Shown piece after piece: positions 47,136 to 59,658 of a DNA stretch of 64,000 nucleotides. How positions within the stretch are numbered: the first letter of the stretch is position 1; every line of letters begins with the position of its first letter. Both the position numbers and the translations under genes were made by a program. The DNA lies in assembly GCA_025529335.1 (NCBI GenBank), contig JAMYHX010000216.1:1-64000 (forward strand), given 5' to 3'. The notes below the pieces were generated by a model. That model saw nothing but the letters and a program-made list of their open reading frames with translations. It was not told where the DNA came from and ran no database searches. This DNA is from Rhizopus sp. PT2906 (Eukaryota; Mucoromycota; Mucoromycetes; Mucorales; Rhizopodaceae).

Positions 47136-47345
47136 CTATAAAAGAAGGCTCTCTTCAACCTTTTTTTTTTTCTCTTCACACTCGAACTCTATAGTTTACC
47201 CCATTCCGAGATTGAAGGGATGTTCCTAGAGCATCTTGGACGTTGAAGTATCGGGTAGCTGGTCTTTTGCCTCTTCGGAGGTGGAGCGGGAGTTTTTATT
47301 TTTCTTCTCTAAAGCAATATGCTTTCTTTTTATTATTAGAATGAA
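47136..47345 (+). other. Possible solo LTR or non-coding transcript
   Basis: A TATA box (CTATAAAAG, 47136-47144) and a pyrimidine tract are followed by about 120 bp of unusually GC-rich, non-coding sequence containing a perfect UUCG tetraloop hairpin (CCTC-TTCG-GAGG, 47270-47281) and then a T-rich tract (47290-47305). No open frame accompanies it. A retroelement LTR (promoter plus R region) or a small structured RNA would both fit; no partner LTR was found in the window. Confidence 0.3.
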
Positions 47346-48577
47346 TATAAATGAAAACTAATAACTCTTTTATTTATAAGGTTGTAGACAAAAAAGAAAA
47401 GAAAATTAAACAAGAGTAAACAAGATGGGTCAGAAGGGAGATTAATCCCGCCACTATGAATTGAGGCCTCAGTGTGGTATTACATAGAGTGTGGAGCAGG
47501 CGAATTCAACACAAGGTTTTATCGAGTAAGACTAAAAAGTGCTTTAATGGCTTGATCACTTTGAAGGTGAAAGCTGCCACTCCTGGAACGCCTTCAGCAT
47601 GAAGACAGCTTTATATCATGTCGTTTAGATGCCCCCCAAAAGAAGATCGACTGAAGCACTTCTTTTTATGAAACCATCTTTATGTCCCCATTTATTTTGT
47701 ATCATTTATCCAAGTACTTAAAATATATGGCATTTGTTACAAGTGTTTGTCAAAGAATTAGGTTTGTAATCTGCATCATATTATTCTTCCTGATTGACTT
47801 TTATGAGATTAGTCCATTACTATACCTATTACTCTTAACCTGTTTGTTTGTCTGCAGTATGTCAGATTGCATGTTATCAATGTTGTCATCGTCTCTTTTT
47901 CTTTACACAACTCAAGTATAGCAAGCAAAGGATTCTGATCAAAAACATTGACTATTCTTGTTGTGCTTTTACTCATTCACTTTATTCATATCACAGCTAT
48001 TTGTCTCTTTGTCAGTTAAAAGCAAATATTGTTCAACAACAGGAAACAGTACGTGACAGACAGTCGTATGACAAATAATAAGCTGTTAGCCGTTATTGCG
48101 CCAAAAAACAAGTAGTGCGTCACAGAATAAAAATATTGAGAGAGGATAATATATGGTTCTAGAGGAGGAAGATATCATTGATGTATTTAACAATTGTACC
48201 GTTCGACTATCCTAAATGTATTTTGTAAAATTACAAATAATTGTAAATAGGGTTTTTTGCATCTATTTCCCTCAAGTTAAAGTAGAAAACTCTGGTCATA
48301 AAAAGTTTTAATCTAATATAGACAATTGAGCTTAACAAAGGCTCACTTTCAGCGGATTTAGCGTTTATTCAAACTTATTACAGGTCCCATCCTACAAAAA
48401 GACAGCCGTTCACCAGGGAATACAATAAAGTAGTTATGAAGTATGATTATTTCTTTTTTTTTTTTTTTAAAAAAAAAGATGTGTATTAAAAACAGAATAA
48501 AAATGGAACACGAATAAATGGTTTGTATGAAGGAAGGGAGAATAATGCTTGAAGTTGTCTACAATGAAATTCTATGT
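47346..48577. other. Intergenic, no supported gene
   Basis: Includes a hydrophobic short frame (47682-47921) judged to be chance in T-rich DNA, and a T15-A9 run at 48454-48477 in the 3' flank of the nucleotide-sugar transporter. Confidence 0.4.
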
Positions 48578-49837
48578 CTATAAACCGTATAGGTAGGTTG
48601 CATAGATAACCATTGCTGCGCCCACTAAAAAGGTACCAGAAAAGGCAAAATTGAACAGCCACACGCTAATGATACTTGATAATATAATACTGATACTTGT
48701 CGCAAAGCCTTTCAAGATGTTATCTGCATACTTGACTACCAAAGCAACAATTAGCCCACCAAATGCTTGAATTGCAATAACAATCCAGGTCAGTGCTGTG
48801 TAGTTTACAAAGAATCCTTTTTCAGCAATAGTAGCGCCATCTTGAAGCATTACCACAAAGATTAAACCTAATACAACAGAGAAGAGTGACATTTGTATAT
48901 TTCTTATCCATAACTGATTTCTGCTAGCATTCTCTTCTTCATCCTCATCTTCTTGATATAGCGTCTTCTTGTTTTCTTCTTCATCCTCAGTTGCAAGTGG
49001 CTGTGGTTGTTTTGTTGGCGCCTTGAGTATCTTTTCAAAGTACACTCCGGCTAATCCTGATAATAGACATGCTGCTAATACTGCCAAAATACCCTGTAAG
49101 TTTGATTGGTTCCCTATTGTCACTCCTGATGTCTCGACTAGTTCTGAATCTGATACGATACTACTGTTTCCTGTGATGTACGAAATAAATGCGGTGGAAG
49201 CGTTCTTTGGTAAATTGACCAAAGCGATACCAACAGTCAAAATAGCCAATGCGATCCATTTTAATTTCGAAAGGTTTCGTTTCAGAATCATGACAGTGAA
49301 AAAAGCAGTAGTCAGAATTTTTAGTTGATAAGTTACTTGAAATGTTGCAGCATCTAAATTGGAGGCAGCGACGTATTGTAAATTGTTCTAATACAAAAAA
49401 GCATAAGCATATCATGTCATACTACTTTTTGTTTCCTTCTCTCTCTCTTACTTGAATCAAATATAATCCTGCTGGGAAGGCAAGCTTTAATGTTTCTCTC
49501 CAGTTTAATATCAATTCACGATTTAATAAAGACACCAGCCTTGATAAAGACCTCTTTCTGGTATCAAAGTTTAAATAGAGTACGAAGAGACATACAATCG
49601 ACTTGAGTACTTCGCTCATTACTACAGCAGTTGATGCCAAATATAGTTTATCTTCAGGAACACTGGCTCTAGTATAGCGCATTACCAAGATGAGTGCACT
49701 GTTTTGAACCACAAGAATGATGAGTGATAAGTATTTGATCGGTATTCCATTAAAGACACTGAGTGAGGCTACTTTAAGTGTTATTTTACAAGAATACTCC
49801 AATAATGCTTTTATTTATATCTTTTTTTTTTACCCAT
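48578..49837 (-). CDS. Golgi nucleotide-sugar transporter (SLC35A type)
   Basis: Predicted UDP-galactose or UDP-GlcNAc/nucleotide-sugar antiporter of the Golgi or ER membrane. Exons: 49837-49834 (ATG G only), 49768-49452, 49387-48578; 376 aa. The junctions give MASLSVFNGIPIKYLSLIIL, the usual family start, with a strong AAAATGG context. About ten hydrophobic helices; diagnostic blocks are VVQNSALILVMRY, NNLQYVAASNLDAATFQVTY and GGLIVALVVKYADNILKGFA. A cytosolic acidic loop (EDEEENKK... DEDEEENA) follows helix 6. Donor-sugar specificity cannot be read from sequence. Functionally it complements UDP-GlcNAc synthesis by the AGM1 gene in this window. Confidence 0.92.
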
Positions 49838-50765
49838 TTTGAACAATAAAGAAAATGAAAACAAAACAAATTGTGTGTGTATGTGTGTGTGAGAGTGTAT
49901 TTAAATAGCGGTCACTTAATCATTGTACAACTGTCCTATTGTGGCGCATTATCCGTTTATCCCCCAAGCCCAAATAGTTTATATTCACTTGAATTAAAGT
50001 CTATTCAATATGAAGAAAGTGGAATAAATCATAATCTGCGATAGTATTTAATCATTTAATAAGATTTATTCCATTTTATCATAGATCAGAGTTTTCTTTG
50101 TTAATCTCAGCTAAGAAACAGAAACAAAGAAAAGTACGACAAGATGCAGGCTCAAAATGTAATTTCATTTTTCTATAAATATACTTTTTTTTTTTTTGCT
50201 GGCAGTACAATGATCTTTTAGTGGCGTCAGTACTTTAGTAAATGTAATACATATTTCTTGGCTATGATCTACTGTACTTATCATCTCCTTGTCCTTCCAA
50301 CGCCTTTATAGAAATCACTCATTCATCGCTTTAAATAAAGAAAAATCATAAACAGGTGTCGCGTATTTTTGCAAAATTTAAACAATTAGCCAACGCCACA
50401 TGTATTCACCATTATAAAAACAAAACATCCATCTTTAATACAAAGTTAATCTCATTTGTGCACAAAAGTAGCTACTTTGTCAAGCAGTGCCTTTTCAGCT
50501 AGGGCAAACTTATGCCATCAGGGACGATAGCTGATGTCAAAATTTTTTATTATAATCACATACTGAATGATACTGATTCATGCTCTACTAAAGTTCCGTG
50601 TTGATAACAACCATCTCAAGATAATCTTTAGTGTGTTGTGAACGCATGCCAATTTAAATATAAGAAGAAAAGAAAAGGCTTGTTAGTGAATCAATAAAAG
50701 GGGTATTTAGGCTTTTCTTTGCCTACCCTTTGAATTGTTGTGATTTATTATTTATTTACAAGAAT
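49838..50765. other. Intergenic, transporter promoter
   Basis: Contains a TG microsatellite (49871-49894). A possible 15-codon split frame starts at ATG 50144 (MQAQN, intron, YNDLLVASVL, stop at about 50241), but it has no support beyond splice-like signals. Confidence 0.4.
49871..49894. repeat. TG microsatellite
   Basis: Alternating TG dinucleotides interrupted once by TATG, in the 5' region of the nucleotide-sugar transporter gene. Confidence 0.7.
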
Positions 50766-51503
50766 TTATAGTTTGCTTATGAGGTCCTTCACCATCTGCC
50801 GACACTCTTCCTCACTTAGGTATTCTGAATGTTGGATAGCGTTTGCAATCAAGATAGTCACCTTGGGTTCCTCAGAGTTGACCCAGACACGACCATTCAT
50901 TCCAACTGCTATTTCAAAAGGAAAGTGCTCTCCCAGTAAGGTCAGCATGGGTGTGTTTGGATTCAGTAGTCTTCTACACAATCCCAAGGAGCAATTAAAT
51001 ACATATCCTCCTACTAATTCACCAAAGCCGTCTGCTTTTCCAGTTGTAGGGTTAACACATTCAAGTTCTGATTCCATATCACGATTAGCCATGGAGACTC
51101 TGCAGTAAACTAAGGAGCGAACTTGTATATTAGGTTTGTAACGTTTGGTTGCATTTTCAAACGCCAACATGGGCAGCACGGCAGAATGAGCTGTACCAAT
51201 ATCAACACGAAAGTATTCGCTCAATTTGGCTGTCACTGTACCAATGACAGATTCACCTGTTGATGCAATGTACTATAATAAAACTAAGTATGGACAATCA
51301 TTTTTTGATGTCAATCTTACTCTCTTTTGGTTGCTTTCAATCCACCATCGATTGCCTGATTCTATGTGTCGCAAAATGCCAGCCTTTGTCGCAACCACGT
51401 CTTCTCCTTCTTGTCTTAATCCAGGTCCTAATACAACTTTAGATTCAGTATCAACTGGAATCACATCCCCTGGCAGAACGATGCGCAAATCGACATCCAT
51501 CAT
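50766..51503 (-). CDS. RRP40: Exosome subunit Rrp40 (EXOSC3)
   Basis: RNA-binding cap subunit of the RNA exosome. Exons: 51503-51321, 51272-50766; 229 aa. An N-terminal domain (VVLGPGLRQE) is followed by an S1 domain (GESVIGTVTAKLSEYFRVDI, AVLPMLAFENATKR) and a KH domain with the family-specific NPTTGKADGFGEL, NCSLGLCRRLL and GMNGRVWVNS. Two adjacent ATGs (51503 and 51500) could both start the protein. It is divergent from the Gemin5-like gene, with 109 bp between starts, so a shared promoter is likely. Confidence 0.96.
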
Positions 51504-51612
51504 TCAATCAAATGAAAAAAGAAGGAAAGAAAATATTTCTCTTTTTCTTTCTCTTTCTCTCTCTTCTCTCTTTTTACGCGGACTGTTTATCTTTTTTTTT
51601 TTTTTTTCTGGG
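51504..51612. promoter_or_regulatory. Shared bidirectional promoter RRP40 / Gemin5-like
   Basis: Only 109 bp separates the two divergent ATGs. It is almost entirely pyrimidine on the plus strand (CTTTCTCT runs and a T18-like run) with no TATA box visible. Confidence 0.6.
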
Positions 51613-54600
51613 ATGGATCTTCAAGACAAATATCCTAAATGTCAAGCTTATCCACCAGTACCTAATTGGTACACTTCCAATATCGCTGCTATTATAGAAC
51701 CACACTTTTTTGTGTATGCAACGCGTAACATCATTGTCATACTTGGCTTAAAAGACTTTCGATACTTCAATTCTATTACAGCAGCCAAAGAAAAAATAAA
51801 TGCCATCGATGCCCATGACGTCTTTTGTTATGTGGGAGGTGCAGATAAAACAGTACGTGTTTGGAACATAGTAGCCAACTCTTTGACCACTTCACACGCA
51901 GTACATAAAGTAATACAAACACATATACACGCACATACACACATACAGACGTACACTTTACAGAAAATAGTTCAAGTTGTACTAAATACACACTGTATTA
52001 GGCAGAAATAACAGCACTCAAAGTCATCAGGAAAGGAACAGTCATCATTTCTGGAGACAAGGCAGGCAGAGTTGTTGTCGCTGAGGCATTTAGAAAAGAT
52101 CAAACGATATCAGCCAAGGTGAATTCAGAAGTGACTTGTATTTCCACCGTTCATCGTGATCACACAGATTATGCAGCCATTGGATACGGAAATGGCATTG
52201 TGCTGGTTGAGGAAATAGCAGAGAATTTAGAATTAAAGACAGTGTATCAGTTCAGTAGTGAGAATGACCCAATCATGGCTATTGATTGGCAAAAGAAGTT
52301 TTCTGATGGTCAGTGGCCGTGGTTGGCCTACAGTACAAAACGATTGAAGCGCATCGTCATTTATGATATCCCCTCACAGACAGAGGTTGCACCCATTCAT
52401 TTACCAAAACCGCCTGCAAAGGCCACAGGACAACAAGTATCATCGGCTTGGATCGAAGTGTCATGGTCTCCTTGTGTTGAGAATAGGCTGTATGTAACAA
52501 GTTATGTTGGCACTATCCTCGTATTTGATATTGCTCCAAGGGCAGCCAAAATACGTAATCAAGAAAGAATGGAAAATCATAGTCGTAATGTGTTTTCTAT
52601 CAACTGGTACAATGGAGGAACGAATTGCATCACTACTTCATTAGACAGTCAAGTCATAAAATGGAATGTCAACAATCAAAAATGTCTGCAGGTGATGAAA
52701 ACTCAAGCGGCATTTCCATATGCATTAGATATATCCCCTACCGCACCTTATCGATTGTCCATTGCTATGGGTGATAATGCCATAAAACTATGGGATTTTC
52801 AAAAAAATGAATCTGTCATGGGATCAAAGGGAGAAAATCATAACTATTACACCAGCTCTATTGTTTGGAAGGGCTTACAAGGAAAGACACTAAGGGTTCA
52901 TATCGTATTACTTCTTGTCACATCATCAGGTTAACTCCTTTTTTTTTATAGATTTTATGTCATCCTTCAAAGGAAGGTCTAGTTGCCTATGTAAATGAGT
53001 ATGGGCGTCTTGGTCTTTATGACACTTTGAATCAACGATATACATATTTCAAGCAACTCTACAAATCAATGGAGTGTCCAATGATCGCTTGGGGGTTTGA
53101 TCTATCAACTTGCCTGTACGATATGGATATGACAGACACACTGATAGCCTGTAGCAGCAACGATGTCAACATTTATGTCTATAATATCAATCAGCCAAAT
53201 CAACCAGTCATCGCGCTGAACGATATTTTAGAGCAGCGCAATCCTTTGTGGTATGATACTCTCAAATCCAAGGATGGTGTCCATCGAACTTGTATGGCAA
53301 TTGATAAAAAGTGTATAGCATTTGGTCATGTGGATGGGGTTGTTGAAGTATATTGTCGCAGTACATTACAGCTGGTGTATGTATCTAATTTTCATCGTCA
53401 AAAAATAACAGCAATGGATTGGAAAGATGACTATCTTGCGACTGCTTCTGAGCAAGGCATTGTAGCCATTCATGATTTAACAAGTCAAATGACAGAAAGT
53501 ACAGGTGATGTTCAAAAGACAGGTCTGATAGATGAAAACTAACATCATGTATAGATACGGTCTTACCTACCTCCGAGATTTACAAGTCTATGCAGTGCAA
53601 TCAAAAGACCATCACTGTCTTGAAATGGACGCGTGAGCCAAACAAGTATGTCTTGGCTGCTGGTCTCCAAGACGGTCATGTCGTTGTATGGGAAATGGAT
53701 AAAATAATCGCTGTGTTTGATCAGCATCGAGCGTCCATTTTATCCATCTGCTGGAACCATTGTGATCAGCATGTCTTATTCAGTAGCAGTGAAGATAGGT
53801 TTATATACCAATGGAGTTATATGGATTATAAAGTGTCGGCACCCATAAAATGTAAGCGTGACCTAATATGGCTCTTTGTCATAAACTGATTTTATTATGT
53901 ACAAAAAGTCGGCAGCTCCTTGTACGATAGAGAAATGACCAGAATAAATCAACATGGCAGTAAGAACAATAAGCGAAAGAAAGATGGGCAAATGGATTCA
54001 AGACTGTGCGACTTGAAAAAGCAAAAAGTAATAGAGGTCAACAAAGATATGATGGTCTCAACATTGCAATCAGAGAAATCGGCCAGCAGGTTGAATAAAG
54101 AAAGAAAATGCATGTATCTGGCCAATGTGATGTTTGATGGTCGAATTGAAGCAGTGATGAAGGAGCTGTTAGCTGAACTAAATGAACAAGAGCGATCCGA
54201 TCCATTAGTGAATCAGTATGCAGGCATATTTACAGCAAATGATAGCCATGAGCCTGATATATACGAATTCTTATTCGGAGACAAGGAGGATGCCTTTCAA
54301 CTTGCTCGAATTGAAGGTAACATCATGGATACGGTCCATCAAGAGACTAACCATTGCTTTTATAGAAAAGTCAATTCAGACAAAAGCAAGTACTCAATCA
54401 ATTAATGATATGAGCATCGGATTTGACAAACAATTGGCAATGAACTTGATGCTTTCCCAAGCAGATACGCTCTTTGATGAAACCAAAAGTAGTATACTTG
54501 ACTGGATAGTGTTAGCAATGAGCCCACAGGGTAAGGAATTGCAGTAGAAGATGAAAGAATGGCATGTGTACTCATATAGTATATATGTTTTAGCTGGTAA

Positions 54601-55091
54601 GGATGTCTGGATAGACCTAATGAAAAAGCAAGCAAAGAAGATGGAAAGAGAGAACCAGTATCACTTGGCAGCAAGTTGTTACATTGCATGTTCACATATT
54701 TATGATGCTATTGAAATATACCAACGATATGGCCTGTATAGAGAAGCTATTACACTCGCCAAGTTAAGATTACCCAAGGATGAGCAACTGTTGAGCGAAT
54801 TATATTTGAAATTAGCAAGTCAGTTTCAAACAGGTGAAGAAGATCAACTGGCTGCTATCTGGTAAACATTTCTTGTAGTAAAAGTGTGTACAACCTTACT
54901 GATGTTACTATAGTTACTTGCTGTCCAAGGTACCTGGGTCGATTAATAATACACTTGATCTTCTATCGAGGACAAATCAGGAATCGGGCTTATTTTATTC
55001 GCTTTGTCTGTCGGTTGTAACAGAGAGCAGTGATATATCTGAACAACGAAAGTCAAAGTGGATAAAAGTATTAAGGGAGCGTGTTGCTTGA
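51613..55091 (+). CDS. GEMIN5: Gemin5-like WD-repeat protein
   Basis: Probable snRNA-binding component of the SMN complex, needed for Sm-core assembly. Exons: 51613-51909, 52002-52895, 52952-53504, 53555-53851, 53909-54316, 54366-54530, 54594-54861, 54914-55091; 1019 aa (human Gemin5 is about 1500). Two tandem WD40 propellers fill the first 690 residues; the N-terminus PPVPNWYTSN matches the family, and later blades include WSPCVENRLYVTSYVG, NVFSINWYNGG and SILSICWNHCDQHVLFSSSE. A Lys-rich linker (about 690-730) and a helical TPR-like region follow (YHLAASCYIACSHIYDAIEI, LYREAITLAKLRL). The donor at 53505 (50-nt intron) is preferred to one at 53523 (32 nt). Other large WD scaffolds are possible but fit less well. 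Confidence 0.85.
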
Positions 55092-56412
55092 AAGTAAGGC
55101 TTTGTCCTATGCAATATTAAAAAAATATATTCATTTCTACACTTATTTTTTATGTTCTTTTCTTCTGAAACCAACAGTTGTCAATAATATAATAAAAAAA
55201 AGACATCTTTGTAAATATGAATTTGAGGAGGATGACAAAGCTGGCTTTGAATGTTATGCATACAGAAATACAATGGTATTGCTGTTGTACAAATTTCGGT
55301 TAAATGAATGATCCTCGGTTATGCTTAAATCAACGGATAAAAAATAAATAATTCCAAATATAGATATAATATCTTTTTAATATTAAACATTGTCGGTAAT
55401 AAATGAAACGTAGCGGGTTAAGAATTGTCATTAGTTTTGATAGCAATAAAGTATAAATATAAATAGCAGTAAGATGATGGTAATAAGATTATAACTGTAC
55501 ATGTAGTAGTAATAGAATGCGTAGATACGCACAGGTTATCCTAATGGAGAACAATATGCCGCTATATTATGACATCAACTGCTCTATGTGTGAATTGAAA
55601 GAGGGTCTTGAAAGAAAGTCCAACGACTAAAAGCAAGATTGTATCTATACAACAGCTTAGTTGGCATAATTACAATACAATAATGTATACGTTACTAAAT
55701 GTAATTTTCTCCCATGGCTCCATCACATAAGCGCCACTAATTATCTCATACTGGAATAGCTTCTTCTTTATGTAGCCCTGCAATTCGAGTGTATTAATCA
55801 TCATTAGAATGAAATAGAAAGAATTTGTGCATGCAAACTCTTTTATGTGATAATTTAAATGTCCGATACGTTCCACATTCATCTTTTATCCCTGTTATTT
55901 TTATCCGAAGCCGACATCACCCAGAAGTAGGATATGAGACATATTAAAGGAGGGGCAACTATTCATAAGCTGTACGCTTTATTATTAATGAGTGAGCATG
56001 ATACACTTTGATTTAGCGTAGATAGTGGGTAATAAGAGCAATTCTGCTACTGGTTTGGCAAAATAGGTGTCTTGTCAAATGGACTGCTCATAGAATATAT
56101 AAAGCGTTGTAGAACCGTCAAGTCCTATTTTCAACAACAGTAGCATACCCCTTAGGATGCGGTAAGTACCGTGGAACTCTACCCGAAATTAATTAAATCA
56201 AAGGAAATGTCTAAATGGAAGCCTCTCATCCAGGCATATCTGTCATCAATTAAACGGTTGTCAGAAATAAAGGCACCAGAGATAAATCATAAGAATGTCA
56301 TCTATTCATGTGCCAGCATTAAAGAAAAACCTACACAACAAAAAATGTTCTTATTATGCAATTCTTAAAATGAGAAATAACGTTTATTTAATACAGATAT
56401 GAAAAGAAAGCT
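55092..56412. other. Intergenic, no supported gene
   Basis: AT-rich. Open frames at 55670-55882 (minus) and 56171-56368 (plus) have no motif, start context or splice partners that would support them. Confidence 0.4.
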
Positions 56413-59400
56413 CTAGTTGGATGGGTTATAAAAGCCGACAGATTGCCAATGCTTCAAATACTTGTTGAACAATTCGGCGTCAAGGACTGGCGATTTACCA
56501 AGGACAGAAGTAGTTTGACATGTCTTGGTTGTTTCCCAAAGTGGCATTCTTAAACCAGACTTGAACATATCTTCATAAAAGGATATAAGACGGTAAGCAG
56601 GGCTGGTATCATCTTTAGAGAGAGTCTCAATCCATTCAGTTGGCTCTACTGTTTCAAACTTCATTCCACAAGAACGCATGTTCTCGAGGATATCCGACCA
56701 TTTGATGTTGCGTGGGTTAACAATGTGGTATATAGAGTCATCTAAACGAGAAGGAAGACATGAGGTACGAAGCATGATGTCAACCATGGCAGTAGCAGCA
56801 TAGTCAACAGGAATCCAGTCAATGTTGGTATTAAAGCGAGGCATCTTGTGCATCAAGGAACCACCAGCGATAAACATCAAAGGGAACTGTTCAGAAGTAT
56901 TCCATACGCCATTTTCAGTATCACCACAGGCTTGACCAAGACGCTCAACGTAACAGGGGAAATTCTTCTCCTTTGTGAGGTAATTCAAAAGCATCTCACA
57001 AACAAATTTGGATTGAGCATAACCCATAGGCATGGCAACATGAGAATCAAATCGAAGAGGCTTTTCTTCAACAACAGCGCCAGAAGCAGCGCTAGCACTG
57101 ATACTGGAGACAAAGTAAACATGCATAGGATTAACTTCTTTGTAGGCAAACTTGAGCAGGTTGTAAAAGGGGCTAACGCATTCTTTGTCGTAGTGAGCAA
57201 TAGTCATATTAAAGTCCAAGAGCCAAGCGCAGTGCTGAACAATAGTCACTTCATTTCGAAGCTGCTCGTACTTCTCCTTGGTCAATCCAAGATATGGCTC
57301 ATTCATACGCATAGGTAGTGCTTCTACGCGGTCAGTGCTTAACAAGGAGACATCAAGACAGCGAGACTTGAACGAGCTAACCAAACGTTGATACAGGTCC
57401 TCTTGCTTACCACGAACCAGACAATAGATCTTCTTCACAGAAGAGTCCTTCAACAAGTCCCGCAGCATAAATGAACCAAGGGATCCAGTAGCACCCGTAA
57501 GCAATACAACCTTATCCTGTGCTTCGTCGTAATGTTCTTCAGCCACAGGGAAATCATTCTTGGCTCGTTCGATATAGCGCTTGGCTAATTCTTGAGCTTC
57601 TTGATACCTTATTTCCACAAGTTCGGCAGCATCCACTTGCTTGTTGGACGACAGAGCATCACGTATAGCATAGATAGAAGGATTTTGGAATAAAAAGTTT
57701 TGAGGAACATTACCAAACTGTTTAGAGATCAAGTTACGAAGCTGGATAGCTGTCAAGGAATTGAGTCCTATATCAAAGAGAGATCTCGAGTAATCGTTGA
57801 ATGCAGATTCAGGCAAACGAAGAACCTCAGAGGATGCTTTGACCAAAAAGGATTCGATTTGTTCAGGTGTAGCGTTGTCACCATTGAGTGTCCCATTGGA
57901 GCGAGGGCCTTCAAGAAATTCTTGGTACATTTGGTCAATCAAGTCCTTGTAAATCGCCTCTGCTTTCTTTCTCATCACAGTGCCCTTGTCCGTAGATGGC
58001 AAATGCTTGCTGAAGGGGAGGATCTTGACCATCTGAGGTAAAATAGTGCTATGACTGGGACATTCCTTGTTGGCGTCTTCTACAGCTTCATGTACAGACC
58101 TGATGATCTCTCCGGGCTCATAGTCCATGGCATATTCAAGGTCAACTTCAACGAGGGCAGCAGTACATTGACGGCCATGACCAATGACAGCAACTTGTTT
58201 GACCATAGGGCTTGAGCGAATAGTGATCTCCATGGGGACAGGATTCGTCTTTTCACCATTTTCCATAATGAGGGTATCATCTCGTCTTCCAACATAGATG
58301 TAAAATCCAGGGTGATCGGGGTCTTCTTTGAATAAGTCGTTACTGTCAAATCCTCCACCAAGGCGATTTGATACACCAATGGCCATGGTAGGAGAGTCAT
58401 GACGAAGGTACAAGTGCTTTAGACCATCTCCAACGTCTTCAAAAACAAAATAAGGGTTACCATTGGAATCATTCAAGTAGGGGCTAAGTGAATACCAGTT
58501 ATCACTGCTGGGGTTCAGATTAGAAGCCAAGGACACACCCATTTCGGTAGAGCCGTAGACGTTACGAATATTGATGCCATGGGAGTAAAGCCAGTGGCCT
58601 GCTTCGCGCTTGAGAGGAGCACCGCCAAAGAAAACGTACTTAAGTCGACGGACAGCAGAAAAGTCATTAGACTCTTTTAAGAAGGGAATCATTTGTTCAA
58701 GGATAACAGGGGGTGCAGCCATGACAGTAACCTTGTTTTCTCGAAGGGCAAAGTCTATTTCCTTTTGAGAAGGAGGAAGTCTTTCCAAAAACACGACACT
58801 TGCTCCAGTTACTATAGCATTCGCCAGACCGAACATGCCAAACAAGTGGAATCTACAGAGAGTGTTAGCAGATGCCTTGTAAAAGTAATTATTACACTTA
58901 CAAAGGAAGACAGTAAAGGTGGACGTCATTTACATCACTTATTTGTATATTATATTTTTCCTTGTAAATTTCAGGAAAGCTGGCAACGTAAAGTAAGCCT
59001 CTGTTACTGAGGTATATAGGCTTTGGGAAGCTTGTTGTTCCAGAGCTATTCATAGCGTTGTTAGCACGATGACGTCAATAGCCCCTTTTTTGAAATGTTA
59101 CCTGTGTATGATCAATGCAGCCTTTTCTAGATCTGCATCAGTAAACTCAGGGTCTAATAATTTGTCGTGTTCAGGGACAAGGGGTTCCAAAAGTAACTCT
59201 TCAATGTTGAGTGGCTCAATAATAATGACTTCTACACCACCCACCTTGGCAGCAGCACTTTGAGCGATTGACTCGTGTTTAGCCGTTGCCAGGAACAACT
59301 TGGAGTTGGTCTTTTCTAAAAGGTTGATAATAGCAGGTTCCGAGTTACGAGGGGAAACAGCAAGTAGAGTTGAACGTAATTTCAAAAGAGCGAGCATAAC

Positions 59401-59658
59401 GATAAGATAATCAACGGAATGATCACCGATAAGAGAGATACATTCAACACCCTTTCCTTTAGCAGCCCATTTACAAGCAAGGTTTGTAGTGATTCGATCA
59501 CATTCAGCATATGTTAAGGTCTTGTATGCATTGTTGGAATAGTAGCGAGCAAAAATTCTATCAGAATTAAGCTTGCACTTGATACGAAAGAGGTTGATGA
59601 ATGCTTTGCAATGATTGTTGGCAGACTGTTCTGATGAAAATTCAACCACAGAAGGCAT
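56413..59658 (-). CDS. NRPS-like adenylation-carrier-reductase (A-T-R) enzyme
   Basis: Monomodular carboxylic-acid-reductase-like enzyme: activates an acid as adenylate, loads it on a phosphopantetheine carrier and releases it by NADPH-dependent reduction to an aldehyde or alcohol. Exons: 59658-59102, 59045-58902, 58852-56413; 1046 aa. Adenylation motifs are HSSGTTSFPKP (split by the first intron), NVYGSTEMG and the GRRDDTLIMENGEK region. The carrier serine is in FDIGLNSLTA (near residue 597). The reductase domain has the NAD-binding TGATGSLGS (near 684) and the catalytic YAQSK (near 842). No condensation domain, so not a peptide-bond former. Alpha-aminoadipate reductase (Lys2) is related but is longer and has a different N-terminus. 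Substrate unknown; no other biosynthetic genes lie beside it in the window. Confidence 0.92.

Noticed and set aside
47682..47921. 79-codon hydrophobic open frame
   Set aside because: Hydrophobicity follows from T-rich DNA; no conserved motif or promoter.
50144..50245. Split 15-codon peptide with splice-like signals
   Set aside because: Too short, no homologue recognisable, and the signals are expected by chance in AT-rich DNA.
53523..53554. 32-nt intron in the Gemin5-like gene
   Set aside because: Too short compared with all other introns here; the upstream donor at 53505 gives a 50-nt intron in the same phase.
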